Positions 53,825-63,250 of a stretch of 64,000 bases of DNA are shown one piece after another. A program made the translations under genes and the position numbers. Source of the stretch: Rheinheimera hassiensis (GTDB lineage: Bacteria > Pseudomonadota > Gammaproteobacteria > Enterobacterales > Alteromonadaceae); contig NZ_JAKUJZ010000009.1 of the NCBI RefSeq assembly GCF_022436675.1, positions 62,001-126,000 on the forward strand, given 5' to 3'. Each line of letters starts with the position of its first letter. Position 1 is the first letter of the stretch. Under the pieces are notes generated by a model, which saw only the letters and a list, made by a program, of their open reading frames with translations, was not told the origin of the DNA and searched no databases.

Positions 53825-54847
53825 ATGAAAGCAGTAGGTTATCAGCAGTCACTAGCGGCAACCGATCCACAAGCTCTGGTGGACATTGAGCTAGCGGATC
53901 CGGTAGCGAGTGGTCAGGATATTCTGGTGCGGGTGCAGGCAATATCGGTTAACCCGGTAGACACTAAAATCAGAATGCGGGTTCAACCTGAAGCCGGCCA
54001 ATACAAAGTGCTGGGCTGGGACGCAGCCGGCGAAGTAGTCGCGGTGGGGGAAGACGTCAGTTTATTTAAAGTGGGCGACAAAGTGTTTTATGCCGGTTCA
54101 CTTACCCGCCCTGGCAGCAACAGCGAGCTGCAACTGGTGGATGAACGCCTGGCCGCAGTAATGCCCGAGAACCTAAGTTACGCTGAAGCCGCGGCCTTGC
54201 CATTAACCGCTATTACCGCCTGGGAGCTGTTGTTTGACCGGCTGGAAATTCAGCAACCCAGTTTAAAGCACCCGCGGCCTGTGCTGCTGATAACCGGTGC
54301 TGCCGGTGGCGTAGGCTCAGTGCTGGTGCAGCTGGCCCGGCAATTAACCACAGCAACCATTATTGCTACGGCATCCCGGCCTGAAACCAAACAATGGGTA
54401 ACCGGGCTGGGCGCACACTACGTGCTGGATCATAGCCAGCCGTTGCTGCCACAGCTAAAAGCGCTGGATTTAAGCTGCGTAAGCCATGTTGCCAGTTTAA
54501 CCCACACTGATCAGCATTATGCTGAGCTGGTGCAATTGCTGGCGCCGCAGGGCAAGCTGGCGCTGATAGACGATCCGGTTGGCGGCATTGATATTATGCC
54601 GTTAAAGCAAAAAAGTATTTCGCTGCACTGGGAGTTTATGTTTACCCGGGCCATGTTTGGTACGCCGGATATGAACGCGCAGCATCAGCTGTTAACAGAT
54701 TTAGCGCGGCTTATTCAGCAGGGCCAGATTAAAACCACGCTAAAACAAACTCTGGGCAGTATTAACGCCAATAATTTGCGTCAGGCTCACTTGCTACTGG
54801 AAAGCGGAACCGCTATTGGCAAAGTGGTACTGGAAGGCTGGAACTGA
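53825..54847 (+). CDS. Zinc-type alcohol dehydrogenase-like / quinone oxidoreductase (MDR superfamily)
   Basis: This 340-residue cytoplasmic NADPH-dependent enzyme has a GroES-like N-terminal domain (VQAISVNPVDTKIRMR, GWDAAGEVVAVGEDV) and a Rossmann fold with ITGAAGGVGSVLVQLARQL. The Cys/His zinc ligands of true alcohol dehydrogenases are absent, so it belongs to the zinc-free reductase group (quinone oxidoreductase or enoyl reductase-like). It starts 29 bases after the regulator stop with TTGGAG upstream and may be the third gene of the kinase/regulator operon. Its substrate is unknown; a quinone or reactive aldehyde would fit the respiratory context. Confidence 0.88.
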   Translation: MKAVGYQQSLAATDPQALVDIELADPVASGQDILVRVQAISVNPVDTKIRMRVQPEAGQYKVLGWDAAGEVVAVGEDVSLFKVGDKVFYAGSLTRPGSNSELQLVDERLAAVMPENLSYAEAAALPLTAITAWELLFDRLEIQQPSLKHPRPVLLITGAAGGVGSVLVQLARQLTTATIIATASRPETKQWVTGLGAHYVLDHSQPLLPQLKALDLSCVSHVASLTHTDQHYAELVQLLAPQGKLALIDDPVGGIDIMPLKQKSISLHWEFMFTRAMFGTPDMNAQHQLLTDLARLIQQGQIKTTLKQTLGSINANNLRQAHLLLESGTAIGKVVLEGWN

Positions 54848-54860
54848 CAGGTTAAGGTGT

Positions 54861-54884
54861 ACAGCAGCCAAATCTGGCTGCTGT
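54861..54884. terminator. Bidirectional hairpin between convergent genes
   Basis: ACAGCAGCCA and TGGCTGCTGT form a perfect 10-bp stem with a 4-base loop, 14 bases after the MDR gene stop and 13 bases from the stop of the convergent YkgJ-like gene. No U-tract is seen on either side. Confidence 0.6.
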
Positions 54885-54896
54885 TATACCGTCTGG

Positions 54897-55502
54897 TCAG
54901 GCAATTTGCTGATCGTCGTTCATGCCGCTATACCAGGCTTTAAATAACACTCTTTCAAGCGCCTGTTGCAACGCATCGTTAATAGGCAAATGTTGCTTAC
55001 CCAGTTCATAATCCAGTTCGTTTACCTGCTCTTTGGCCATGATCATCATCGGTGGCGGATCAGATTCCAACGCTATCAGTGTGTCCTGATATGGCACTGG
55101 GTGGTCTGATTTAATCACCTTACACACCGACAAAGAGGTTTTACCCTGTTTATCGCGATAGCCTGAAGCGCCAAACAAGCGGCAAATACTGGGGCGCTGC
55201 TGGTACACACTACATTGGCCCTGTTTGCCGTCAAAGGACAGCTTCTGATAAAAAAAACAGCCCTGAGGCTCTGTTAACTCTTCGAGTTGTGTCAGTGTTT
55301 GTTCTGCTTTACCTTGATCAAACAAGTGTAATGCCAGCGGCAACATTTCCAGCACCGTCGCTTCTATCGTCGGTTGCAGACAGCATTCACCGCAGCCGCT
55401 GCGGCAATTTAAGCCACGCTGTTGCTGATAAGCTGAAAACGTTGTCGCTATTTCGCCATACACAGCCTCAACACGACGCGATAATTCACGCAGCCGCTGC
55501 AT
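54897..55502 (-). CDS. YkgJ-family cysteine-cluster protein
   Basis: This 201-residue cytoplasmic protein has the CxxxCxxCC start (CRSGCGECC, about 33-41) and later Cys residues in GCFFY, GQCSVYQQRPSICRLFG, and LSVCKVI. This is the YkgJ/PF03692 arrangement that probably binds zinc or an Fe-S cluster. The family includes proteins thought to act near flagellar or ribosomal modification, but no reaction is established for this branch. It stands alone between convergent and divergent neighbours. I give no function beyond metal binding. Confidence 0.82.
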   Translation of the reverse strand: MQRLRELSRRVEAVYGEIATTFSAYQQQRGLNCRSGCGECCLQPTIEATVLEMLPLALHLFDQGKAEQTLTQLEELTEPQGCFFYQKLSFDGKQGQCSVYQQRPSICRLFGASGYRDKQGKTSLSVCKVIKSDHPVPYQDTLIALESDPPPMMIMAKEQVNELDYELGKQHLPINDALQQALERVLFKAWYSGMNDDQQIA

Positions 55503-55627
55503 TAAAGACTCCGAACGAAATAAGTATAAATTTGGGTTTGCCTGTTAAGGAGCGACGAAATGTCGCCGAGCCATTGTACTGAGTTGTTCAATCTGTCAGC
55601 AATAGGCGCGGTGAAATATAGTTAGGC

Positions 55628-58492
55628 TTAAATGGATAATGTCAGCAGGGGCGAGGGGCGCGCTATGGCGTAGCCTTGCACATAATCTACTCCCAGCAGT
55701 TGCAGGGCGTCGCGTACGGCTTCGGTTTCAACATATTCAGCAATAGTTCGCATGCCCACAGCTTTGGCTACTTCATGGATAGATTTCACTATGGCTTTGT
55801 CGTATTGGTCGTCCAGCAAGTCACGCACAAAGTGACCGTCAATTTTTATAAAATCGGCCGGAAAGTGCTTCAGGTAACTGTAAGATGAAAAGCCACTGCC
55901 GAAATCATCCAGCGCAAATAAACAGCCCTGCTCGCGGAAGAACTGAATAAAGCTCAGCGTGTTTTGCAGGTTCACTATGGCCACGCTTTCAGTTATTTCA
56001 AAACAGATGCGCTGATAGGGGATTTGATAATCGGCAAACAGTTGCTGCACCTGTTCTTTAAAACCGCTGTCGACCAGCGAGCTGCCAGACAAATTAATAC
56101 AGCAAAGCTCCAGTTGTTGCAGATGTTGTGGATTTTGCTGCAACCAGCGGAAGTAATGGCGGATAACCCACAGGTCGATTTGCGGCATTAAACCGAAGCG
56201 CTCAGCAGAGCTAAGAAAGCTGCCGGGGCCGATCAGGGTATTATCGTCACCGTGCAGACGTAACAACACTTCGTAATGCATGCCACTGTTTTGTTGCTTT
56301 AACGACTGAATGGGTTGCTGATACAAGACAAAACGGTCTTGTGCTATTGCATCACGCAGTTGCGCTACCCATTGCATTTCTGCCTGATGGCGCTGGGTTT
56401 CCAGATCGTTGCTGTCAAATAGCTGTATACGGTTACGGCCTTTATCTTTGGCGATACTGCAGGCGGCATTGGCCTGTTTAATCACATCATCGGCGACAAC
56501 ATCATTACCGCTGATTTCAGCAATACCAATGCTGATACTGATCGGGTAAATGCTGTCCTGCCAGATAAAACGGAATTCTTTAACGGCATCCAGCATACGG
56601 TAAGCCAGAGCAAAGGCTTCATTGGCATTTCTTCCGATTAACAGCACACCAAACTCGTCACTGTCGAGCCGGGCCAGCGGGCCGTTATGGCCTACAGTGC
56701 GTTTCAATACTTCGCTTAACTGCTTTAACAAAGCATTGCCGGCAGTATGGCTGCAGTTGTTGTTAATCAGTTTAAACTGATCTATATCGATATACAGCAT
56801 GCAGCCTGCCGTAGCACCGCCTTGCTGACACAGTGCCTGTAGCTGCTGTTCAAAGTAAAAACGGTTGTACAGTGCAGTAAGGCTGTCGTGATTCGCCAGA
56901 TAGGCTAGTTGTTCATGGGCCAGCTTTTGTTCGGTAATATCGATAACCGAGCCGTGCACAAAAGCATCGCGATCATTAACTGAGCGCGCCAGCCTGGCCG
57001 ACATCAACGCCCAGAACGGACTGTTGTCGGCGCGTAAGCCCTGAATTTCAAAACTTTTGCTACTGCCTAGCTGTAACTGCCGTACCAGCATTTGCCGCTC
57101 GGCCGGATCGGCATAAAACCGAGCCATACCACTGTCACTCACGGCCTGCTTCAGTTCATCCAGAGTGTGGTAACCCAGAATATTCAGCAGGGCGTTGTTG
57201 GCATTTAACAGTTTGCCATCCAAAGTGGTGGTAAACATGCCTTCAACAGCATTATGAAAAATATCATGATACTGCTGTAACTGGTTGAGAGTCAGGTAGT
57301 TTGCGTCGCTTTGACGCGGTATTTTTTGTAAGCCAAAGCTGGTTAATGCCAGACTGAACAGCATTAATAATTGCAGCATGTATAGCCAGTCAAAGCCGGT
57401 ATTAAGATAACCGGCCTGGCTTAGTGTCAGTAACAACGCACTGCACAGTGTAAATACACAGGCCCAGACAAAGGATCTGGCTTCTGGCTGGCCAGCCAGA
57501 GTAAAGCGGACAGCCAACACAATATTACTGCCAAGCACCCAGGCCAAAGCCAGAAACAACAGCACTACCCGCTGCGGGCCAGAGGCGTATAACGGGCTGA
57601 ATAACAGCAACATAGCCGCAAAGCTGCTGGCGTAGCTAAGCCAGCGCCACAGCGGGCTGTATAAATGCTGTAAAGCATGATGAATAAACAGGTTCAGGCA
57701 TAATAGTGCTGTACCCACGCTGATATATAAAATGGCCTGGTTTACTTCCGGGTGGCCGGGCCATAGCATCGCAAATGCCATGCCGTTAAGTACGGCAATA
57801 ACCAGTGCGAAGCTGACAAAAAAGGCGCTGTAATACAGATAGTTTTTGGCTTTTAAGCGGAAAAACTGCACCAGATTATAAAATGCCAGCAGCAACAGCA
57901 CGCCTTGTAACAGGCCATCCAGTATGGCGTCTTTTTGCGAGTAGGCAATAAAGCTGGTATAGCGCCACAGCAGTAAATCACTGGGTACAATAGCGGCGTC
58001 CTGTATACGGATAAAAATATCGGTTTGCTCATGGGCAGCAAGGTTCAGGCTAACCGCATAGCTGCGGTAGGGTAATGCCCGTTCTGTATAGGGGTAATCA
58101 TTGCCTGAGCGGCTAAGCAGGCGAATGTCTTGTGTCTGGTTATTGCGTTGGTAGATTTCAATTTTATCTGCCATCGGAAAGTCATATTCCAGCACCATTT
58201 GTCGCTTCAGATGGCTGTTATTTTGCAGGCGGGCAAATAGCCATACCACCTGATCTTCGGCAAACAATATCTGCTGTGAAGGCGCCAGTAAGCTAAACGC
58301 ATGCTGTTTTTCCGGGTCGGCTAAAATATCGTCCAGGCCCAGTTGCAACGGCGTAACTTGAAAATAGACCTGCTGCAACTGCTGCTGTTCTGGCAGCGGG
58401 CTGTTTAGCATGTTAACTTCAGCATGAAAAGCATGTGCAGGCAGGGTAAACAGCCAGATCAATAGCAATAAGCAGTAAGTGCCTGTTCTCAC
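55628..58492 (-). CDS. 7TMR-DISM sensor with PAS, degenerate GGDEF and EAL domains
   Basis: This 954-residue inner-membrane protein has a signal peptide (about 1-21), a 7TMR-DISM extracellular beta-sandwich (about 35-170), seven helices (about 185-385), PAS (about 405-525), GGDEF-like (about 535-690) and EAL (about 705-945) domains. The GGDEF motif is altered to DSDEF and no RxxD site is seen, so cyclase activity is doubtful. The EAL motif reads EVLLRL, with the catalytic ALDDFGSGFSSYSYLKHF, KIDGHFVRDL and AEYVET intact, so it is probably a c-di-GMP phosphodiesterase. It starts at GTG 58492 with GGAG about 10 bases upstream. It is monocistronic. DISM domains may bind carbohydrate-like ligands. 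Confidence 0.9.
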   Translation of the reverse strand: MRTGTYCLLLLIWLFTLPAHAFHAEVNMLNSPLPEQQQLQQVYFQVTPLQLGLDDILADPEKQHAFSLLAPSQQILFAEDQVVWLFARLQNNSHLKRQMVLEYDFPMADKIEIYQRNNQTQDIRLLSRSGNDYPYTERALPYRSYAVSLNLAAHEQTDIFIRIQDAAIVPSDLLLWRYTSFIAYSQKDAILDGLLQGVLLLLAFYNLVQFFRLKAKNYLYYSAFFVSFALVIAVLNGMAFAMLWPGHPEVNQAILYISVGTALLCLNLFIHHALQHLYSPLWRWLSYASSFAAMLLLFSPLYASGPQRVVLLFLALAWVLGSNIVLAVRFTLAGQPEARSFVWACVFTLCSALLLTLSQAGYLNTGFDWLYMLQLLMLFSLALTSFGLQKIPRQSDANYLTLNQLQQYHDIFHNAVEGMFTTTLDGKLLNANNALLNILGYHTLDELKQAVSDSGMARFYADPAERQMLVRQLQLGSSKSFEIQGLRADNSPFWALMSARLARSVNDRDAFVHGSVIDITEQKLAHEQLAYLANHDSLTALYNRFYFEQQLQALCQQGGATAGCMLYIDIDQFKLINNNCSHTAGNALLKQLSEVLKRTVGHNGPLARLDSDEFGVLLIGRNANEAFALAYRMLDAVKEFRFIWQDSIYPISISIGIAEISGNDVVADDVIKQANAACSIAKDKGRNRIQLFDSNDLETQRHQAEMQWVAQLRDAIAQDRFVLYQQPIQSLKQQNSGMHYEVLLRLHGDDNTLIGPGSFLSSAERFGLMPQIDLWVIRHYFRWLQQNPQHLQQLELCCINLSGSSLVDSGFKEQVQQLFADYQIPYQRICFEITESVAIVNLQNTLSFIQFFREQGCLFALDDFGSGFSSYSYLKHFPADFIKIDGHFVRDLLDDQYDKAIVKSIHEVAKAVGMRTIAEYVETEAVRDALQLLGVDYVQGYAIARPSPLLTLSI

Positions 58493-58688
58493 TGACAGCT
58501 TTCTCCGCAGCAGGTTGGAATGTTAATGAAATGAGCTGTGAACAGTAACATATGCCACGCTATGGTGTCAGCAAAAAACATTGTTTAGCGTGGTTTTGAT
58601 GCGGATCAGCTAAAGAGTAGTTTATCCGGTTTGAGCAAGCAGCAACTTAGGTTATAACTAGATAAGAAAACAACAACACGGAGACATT

Positions 58689-58994
58689 ATGAAACCACTG
58701 ATACTGATATGCGGGCTTTTTTTGCTGGCAGGAGCGGCCAGTGCGGCTGACATCGCAGCCGGTAAAACCAAAGCGGCAGTATGTGCCGCCTGCCACGGCG
58801 CGAATGGCATTTCGATTATTCCTGATTACCCTAACCTGGCCGGGCAAAAAGTGAAATATCTGGAAAGCTCTATCAAGGCTTATCGCGATGGCGAGCGGAA
58901 AAACCCGATAATGTCACCAATGGCATCAGGGTTAACCGATGCTGATGTGGCGAATATCGCCGCTTATTTTGCCAGCTTACCGGCCGGTGGCTGA
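58689..58994 (+). CDS. Class I cytochrome c (c553/c5-like), periplasmic
   Basis: This 101-residue protein has a signal peptide ([19 protein letters not shown], cleaved after 19). One haem is attached at Cys32-x-x-Cys35-His36 (CAACHG), with the distal Met probably in [15 protein letters not shown] precedes ATG 58689. It is a small soluble electron carrier, probably feeding a terminal oxidase or peroxidase. The last 31 bases overlap the convergent recQ 3' end, so both genes share DNA in opposite strands. Confidence 0.9.
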   Translation: MKPLILICGLFLLAGAASAADIAAGKTKAAVCAACHGANGISIIPDYPNLAGQKVKYLESSIKAYRDGERKNPIMSPMASGLTDADVANIAAYFASLPAGG

Positions 58995-60787
58995 TTATCA
59001 GCTGCCAGATAATCACTGATCTCATCAATAAAGTCAGCACCATAACGGGCCAGCTTTGTCTGGCCAACGCCTGATATTGCCAACAGGCTGCGGTTGTCTG
59101 TTGGCAACTGCTGACACATTTCAATTAAACTGGCATCGCTGAACACTACAAAAGGTGGTACATCGTCGCGCTGGGCAATATGTTTACGCAGGGTTTTAAG
59201 CCGGGCAAATAAAGCCCGGTCATATTGCTGTTTGCTCAGGCGCTCGGGTTCGCGTTTTACACTTTGTAGTCTGGGCACGGCCAGAGACAATTCGGTTTCG
59301 CCGCGCAGCACCGGACGGGCTGCCGGTTGCAGTTTCAATACCGAATGCGCAGTAATATCCTGCTGCAATAAGCCAAAATGAATAAGCTGACGCAAAATGC
59401 TCAGCCAGTAGTCATGGCTTAATTCTTTACCAATACCCCAGGTTGACAGTTTGTCGTGGCCCAATTCCAGCACTTTTTGGCTCTGGCCGCCGCGCAGTAC
59501 ATCAATAACATGGTGCATACCAAAACTCTGGCCAACACGATAAACACAGGACAGGGCTTTTTGCGCCAGTTCAGTGCCGTTAAATTGCTGCGGTGGCTGC
59601 AAGCAAATATCGCAGTTACCACAGCGGGTTTGCCGGGCTTCGCCAAAGTAGTTTAGTAACACCAGGCGGCGACAGGTTTGCGCTTCGGCAAAGGCGGCCA
59701 TGGCCAAAAAGCGCTGCCAGGTCACTTCAGCACGTTGTGCGTTCTCTTCGGCGTCCAGCCAGCGTTTCATCCGGCCTATGTCTGCCGGATCAAATAGCAG
59801 CATGGCTTCGGCTGCAACGCCATCACGGCCGGCGCGGCCGGTTTCCTGATAGTAGGCTTCAATGGTGCGGGGTAGCTCAAAGTGCACCACGTAACGAATA
59901 TTCGATTTATTTACCCCCATACCAAAAGCGACAGTGGCGACAATTAACTGGTAATCGTCACGCTTAAAGGCATCCTGTACGTTATTGCGCTCGTCGCTGC
60001 TAAGGCCGGCATGGTAAGCAGCCGCGTTAAAACCGCGCTGTTTTAGTTGTTCAGTAAGCTCATCTACTTTACGTCTTGAGCCGCAATACACTATGCCGCT
60101 GGCGCCGTCTTGCTGTTGCAGGTAGCTGACCAGTTGTTCCACCGGGCGAAACTTTTCCTGTACGGTGTAACGGATATTGGGCCGGTCAAAGCTGCCCAGA
60201 TGCACTAAGGGTTGCTGCAGGTTCAGCTGTTGCAGAATATCCTGGCGTGTGGCGCCATCTGCTGTGGCGGTTAATGCCATTACCGGGACCGCCGGGAAAC
60301 GCTGCTTTAATAATGCCAGCGCCATATAGTCTGGCCTAAAATCATGGCCCCACTGTGAAATACAGTGCGCTTCATCAATGGCAAACAGGCTGACACCCAA
60401 ATCTTGCAGGCGGTCGAGAAATTGCGGTTGTAACAGGCGCTCGGGGGCAACGTACAGCAGTTTTAGCTCACCACGGCGCAGCCGGGCAAATACCTGCAGT
60501 ATTTCTTCGCGGCTTTGGCTGCTGTTAATAAATTCAGCGGCAATACCATTGGCCTGAAGTGCATCAACCTGGTCTTTCATCAGTGACATCAGCGGGGATA
60601 CCACTAAGGTGATCTGCGGCAGCAATAATGCCGGTAATTGATAGCACAACGATTTACCACCACCGGTTGGCATGAGCACAAAGCTGTCCTGACCCTGTAA
60701 GGCAGCCTGGATCACATCCAGTTGGCCATCACGGAATTCACTGTATCCAAAGGCTTGTTTTAACAGGGGCAGCAGATCGTCTATCAC
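58964..60787 (-). CDS. recQ: ATP-dependent DNA helicase RecQ
   Basis: This 607-residue 3'-5' helicase for recombination and repair has Walker [13 protein letters not shown] (about 38-49), DEAH box in [20 protein letters not shown], motif VI GRAGRDG, RecQ zinc-binding Cys residues ([19 protein letters not shown]), a winged helix, and HRDC (about 525-600). It starts at GTG 60787, giving [14 protein letters not shown] as first residues, typical of the family. The length matches E. coli RecQ (609). It is divergent from rarD and overlaps the convergent cytochrome gene by 31 bases. Confidence 0.95.
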   Translation of the reverse strand: MIDDLLPLLKQAFGYSEFRDGQLDVIQAALQGQDSFVLMPTGGGKSLCYQLPALLLPQITLVVSPLMSLMKDQVDALQANGIAAEFINSSQSREEILQVFARLRRGELKLLYVAPERLLQPQFLDRLQDLGVSLFAIDEAHCISQWGHDFRPDYMALALLKQRFPAVPVMALTATADGATRQDILQQLNLQQPLVHLGSFDRPNIRYTVQEKFRPVEQLVSYLQQQDGASGIVYCGSRRKVDELTEQLKQRGFNAAAYHAGLSSDERNNVQDAFKRDDYQLIVATVAFGMGVNKSNIRYVVHFELPRTIEAYYQETGRAGRDGVAAEAMLLFDPADIGRMKRWLDAEENAQRAEVTWQRFLAMAAFAEAQTCRRLVLLNYFGEARQTRCGNCDICLQPPQQFNGTELAQKALSCVYRVGQSFGMHHVIDVLRGGQSQKVLELGHDKLSTWGIGKELSHDYWLSILRQLIHFGLLQQDITAHSVLKLQPAARPVLRGETELSLAVPRLQSVKREPERLSKQQYDRALFARLKTLRKHIAQRDDVPPFVVFSDASLIEMCQQLPTDNRSLLAISGVGQTKLARYGADFIDEISDYLAADNQPPAGKLAK

Positions 60788-60970
60788 TTAATACCATCGG
60801 GTAACGAAAATAAGCCGCCATTCTAATGGCAAACGCGGTGCTCAGAAACAATAAATTCAGCTTATCCGCTGCAATGGTTTAGTTGGCTGACTAATTTTAG
60901 CCGTTAAGTGAGATGCTGGCCGTGCTTATTTGGGCGTATAATAGTGACTCATTTACCGGAGCCTGCCTGC

Positions 60971-61879
60971 ATGTCGTTAAGTCGCGAACAAAAACTGGGG
61001 GGCATTTTCGCCGCCAGTGCTTACAGTTTATGGGGTGTCGCCCCGCTGTACTTTAAACAGATTGATTTTATTCCGGCAACAGAAATTCTGCTGCACCGTA
61101 TCGTCTGGTCTTTTGTTTTGTTGCTACTGGTTGTGCTGGCGCTACGTCAGGGCGATAAAGTACTGGCTATTTTGCGTCAGCCTAAAATGCTTGGCTGGCT
61201 GTTGCTGTCGGCCTTATTGCTGGGCGGCAACTGGGGCCTTTTTATCTGGTCAGTAAATAATCACCACATGTTGGATGCCAGCCTGGGATATTACATTAAT
61301 CCCCTGCTTAATGTGCTGCTGGGTATGATGTTTTTAGGCGAGCGGCTGCGCAAAATGCAATGGGCGGCGGTAGCGCTTGCCACCAGTGGCGTGCTGATCC
61401 AGCTGATCACCTTTGGCTCACTGCCGTGGATAGCGCTGACATTGGCTGGCTCTTTTGCTATTTATGGCTTAATGCGTAAAAAGCTGGCAGTAGATGCGAT
61501 TACCGGCTTGTTTTATGAATCGTTATTATTGTTACCGTTGGCGTTATGGTACTGGTGGCAGTTTGCCGACAGCAGTGCGGCAAATTTATTAGCCAACAAC
61601 TGGCAGCTAAATGGCTATCTGATGGCGGCGGGTTTGGTTACCACTGTACCGTTATTGTGTTTTATTGCTGGTGCGCGACGTTTGCAATTATCTACTATGG
61701 GCTTTTTCCAGTACATAGGCCCAAGCTTTATGTTTGTATTTGGTGTCTGGCTGTATCACGAGCCGTTTGCCGCAGAGCGTTTTGTTACCTTTGGTTTAAT
61801 TTGGCTGGCGTTATTGCTGTATACCGCTGATGCCTGGCAATTTAACCGCCAGCGCCGGCTGCAGGCAAAACTAAAATAG
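60971..61879 (+). CDS. rarD: RarD-type EamA/DMT-family transporter
   Basis: The protein is about 302 residues, starting at ATG 60971 with GGAG 9 bases upstream; a frame to 60908 includes no ribosome binding site. It has ten hydrophobic helices in two EamA repeats. It opens with KLGGIFAASAYSLWGVAPLYFK and contains WGLFIWSVNNHHMLDASLGY and the conserved FFQYIGPSFMFVFGV, all features of RarD. RarD proteins are predicted to export small molecules, historically linked with chloramphenicol sensitivity, but the substrate is not established. A DUF599 membrane protein follows 34 bases later. Confidence 0.9.
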   Translation: MSLSREQKLGGIFAASAYSLWGVAPLYFKQIDFIPATEILLHRIVWSFVLLLLVVLALRQGDKVLAILRQPKMLGWLLLSALLLGGNWGLFIWSVNNHHMLDASLGYYINPLLNVLLGMMFLGERLRKMQWAAVALATSGVLIQLITFGSLPWIALTLAGSFAIYGLMRKKLAVDAITGLFYESLLLLPLALWYWWQFADSSAANLLANNWQLNGYLMAAGLVTTVPLLCFIAGARRLQLSTMGFFQYIGPSFMFVFGVWLYHEPFAAERFVTFGLIWLALLLYTADAWQFNRQRRLQAKLK

Positions 61880-61913
61880 CGTAAGCTTAAAACGGGCACA
61901 ATAAAGGAGCATT

Positions 61914-62594
61914 ATGATGGCCGGTACCATTGATTTAATTGCTGTTATCTGGTTTTTTGGCTTATGGATTGGTTATACCTTATTTGCCAAACGCCGCGCA
62001 AAAGTGGTGTCTTGCTTGTCGTTTGAGCTGCGGCGTAAACGCAACGACTGGATGCAAAAGATGCTGTTGCGCGACAATAAAATGGCCGATGTCGGGCTTA
62101 TTTCTACGCTGGAGCGCAATGTCACTTTTTTTGCATCCAGTACTTTACTGATTCTGGCTGGCTTGCTAACGGTAATGACCGCCGCAGACAAGCTGAGCCT
62201 GATGTTATCTAATTTGGTGCCCTGGACTAACTACAGCGAAAGCGCGGTACAACTGAAGCTATTGTTGCTGGCGTTTATTTTTGTGTTTGCTTTTTTCCAG
62301 TTCACCTGGTCATTACGCCAGTATGGTTTTTGCGGTGTGTTAATTGGTGCCGCGCCTGATGGCCGTGATATGACAGTTGAAGACCAAAAATTATATGCCA
62401 ACCGTGCCGCTAAGTTAGTTGATCAAGCGGGGCATTCGTTTAATTACGGCTTACGCTCTATTTATTTCTCGTTGTCAGCGTTAACCTGGTTTATTGACCC
62501 AATAATTTTTATGCTGGCATCGGTAGTGGTTATGCTGGTTATGAAGCACCGCGAGTTTCATTCTAAAGTGCTAAAGGCATTGCAGGAGTGTTGA
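61914..62594 (+). CDS. DUF599-family membrane protein
   Basis: This is a 226-residue protein with AGGAG 6 bases before ATG 61914. It has about four membrane helices (8-25, 73-95, 110-135, 185-215), with conserved-looking stretches RNDWMQKMLLRDNKMADVG and NRAAKLVDQAGHSFNYGLRS. These match DUF599, a family of unknown function. It is probably in an operon with rarD, from which it is separated by 34 bases. A strong hairpin follows. No function can be deduced. Confidence 0.85.
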   Translation: MMAGTIDLIAVIWFFGLWIGYTLFAKRRAKVVSCLSFELRRKRNDWMQKMLLRDNKMADVGLISTLERNVTFFASSTLLILAGLLTVMTAADKLSLMLSNLVPWTNYSESAVQLKLLLLAFIFVFAFFQFTWSLRQYGFCGVLIGAAPDGRDMTVEDQKLYANRAAKLVDQAGHSFNYGLRSIYFSLSALTWFIDPIIFMLASVVVMLVMKHREFHSKVLKALQEC

Positions 62595-62605
62595 GCTAAG
62601 ATGCA

Positions 62606-62641
62606 AAATGCCCGGGGCTGCAACTGCAATCCCGGGCATTT
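62606..62641. terminator. Bidirectional hairpin between the DUF599 gene and dolP
   Basis: AAATGCCCGGG (62606-62616) and CCCGGGCATTT (62631-62641) form a perfect 11-bp stem with a 14-base loop, 11 bases after the plus-strand gene and 33 bases beyond the minus-strand dolP stop. The minus strand continues with TTTTGC. Confidence 0.75.
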
Positions 62642-62674
62642 GAACAAACTAAGCCGTTAGTCAGCTTAACCTGT

Positions 62675-63250
62675 TTAGTTCTGGCGGGTCTCAAAAGCAC
62701 GCACTACGCGCGATACGCCATCAACATGGCGGGCAATATCTACTGCTTTGGCCGCTTCTTGTTCGGTAACCAAACCCATTAAAAACACTTCAGCGTTTTC
62801 TGTTACCACTTTAATATTCAGGCCGCTTACCTGCTCATCTGCCAGTAATTGCGTTTTTACTTTGGTTGAGATCCAGCTATCGCGGGTGCGGGTGGTCATG
62901 GCGGTGTTGTTACCCAGGCGGATCTGGTTTTGTACATCACGTACACCATCAATGTTACCAACCAGTGCCTGGGCTTTCTGGCGTATGGCTTCGCTGGACG
63001 TTTGGCCGGTAAGCAGCAGCACACCGTTATAACTGGTCACGTTGATATTACTGCCCTCAGCTGTGCTGGCATCATCAGATAACGCGCGCTTAGCTTTTAG
63101 TACCACATTTTTATCATCAATTTGCGCACCCAGAGTGCGTCTGTCATTGGCTGATGTTACCGCAGTGGCGCCGCCGGCAACCACAGCAGCGGCACAACCT
63201 TGCAATAACGCCAGCAGTGTACAGGCACAGACTAACTTTAGCGTATTCAT
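62675..63250 (-). CDS. dolP: Outer-membrane lipoprotein with two BON domains
   Basis: The protein is about 191 residues, starting at ATG 63250 and overlapping the diaA stop by 4 bases; a longer frame to 63322 lies inside diaA. The lipobox LLQGC places the lipidated Cys at residue 19, as in E. coli DolP (YraP). Two BON domains follow (about 45-110 and 120-188), with conserved glycine-containing motifs (VTSYNGVLLLTGQ, AEVFLMGLVTEQEA). DolP binds anionic phospholipid at the outer membrane and supports Bam function and envelope integrity. It is the last gene of the yraN-diaA-dolP operon. Confidence 0.93.
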   Translation of the reverse strand: MNTLKLVCACTLLALLQGCAAAVVAGGATAVTSANDRRTLGAQIDDKNVVLKAKRALSDDASTAEGSNINVTSYNGVLLLTGQTSSEAIRQKAQALVGNIDGVRDVQNQIRLGNNTAMTTRTRDSWISTKVKTQLLADEQVSGLNIKVVTENAEVFLMGLVTEQEAAKAVDIARHVDGVSRVVRAFETRQN

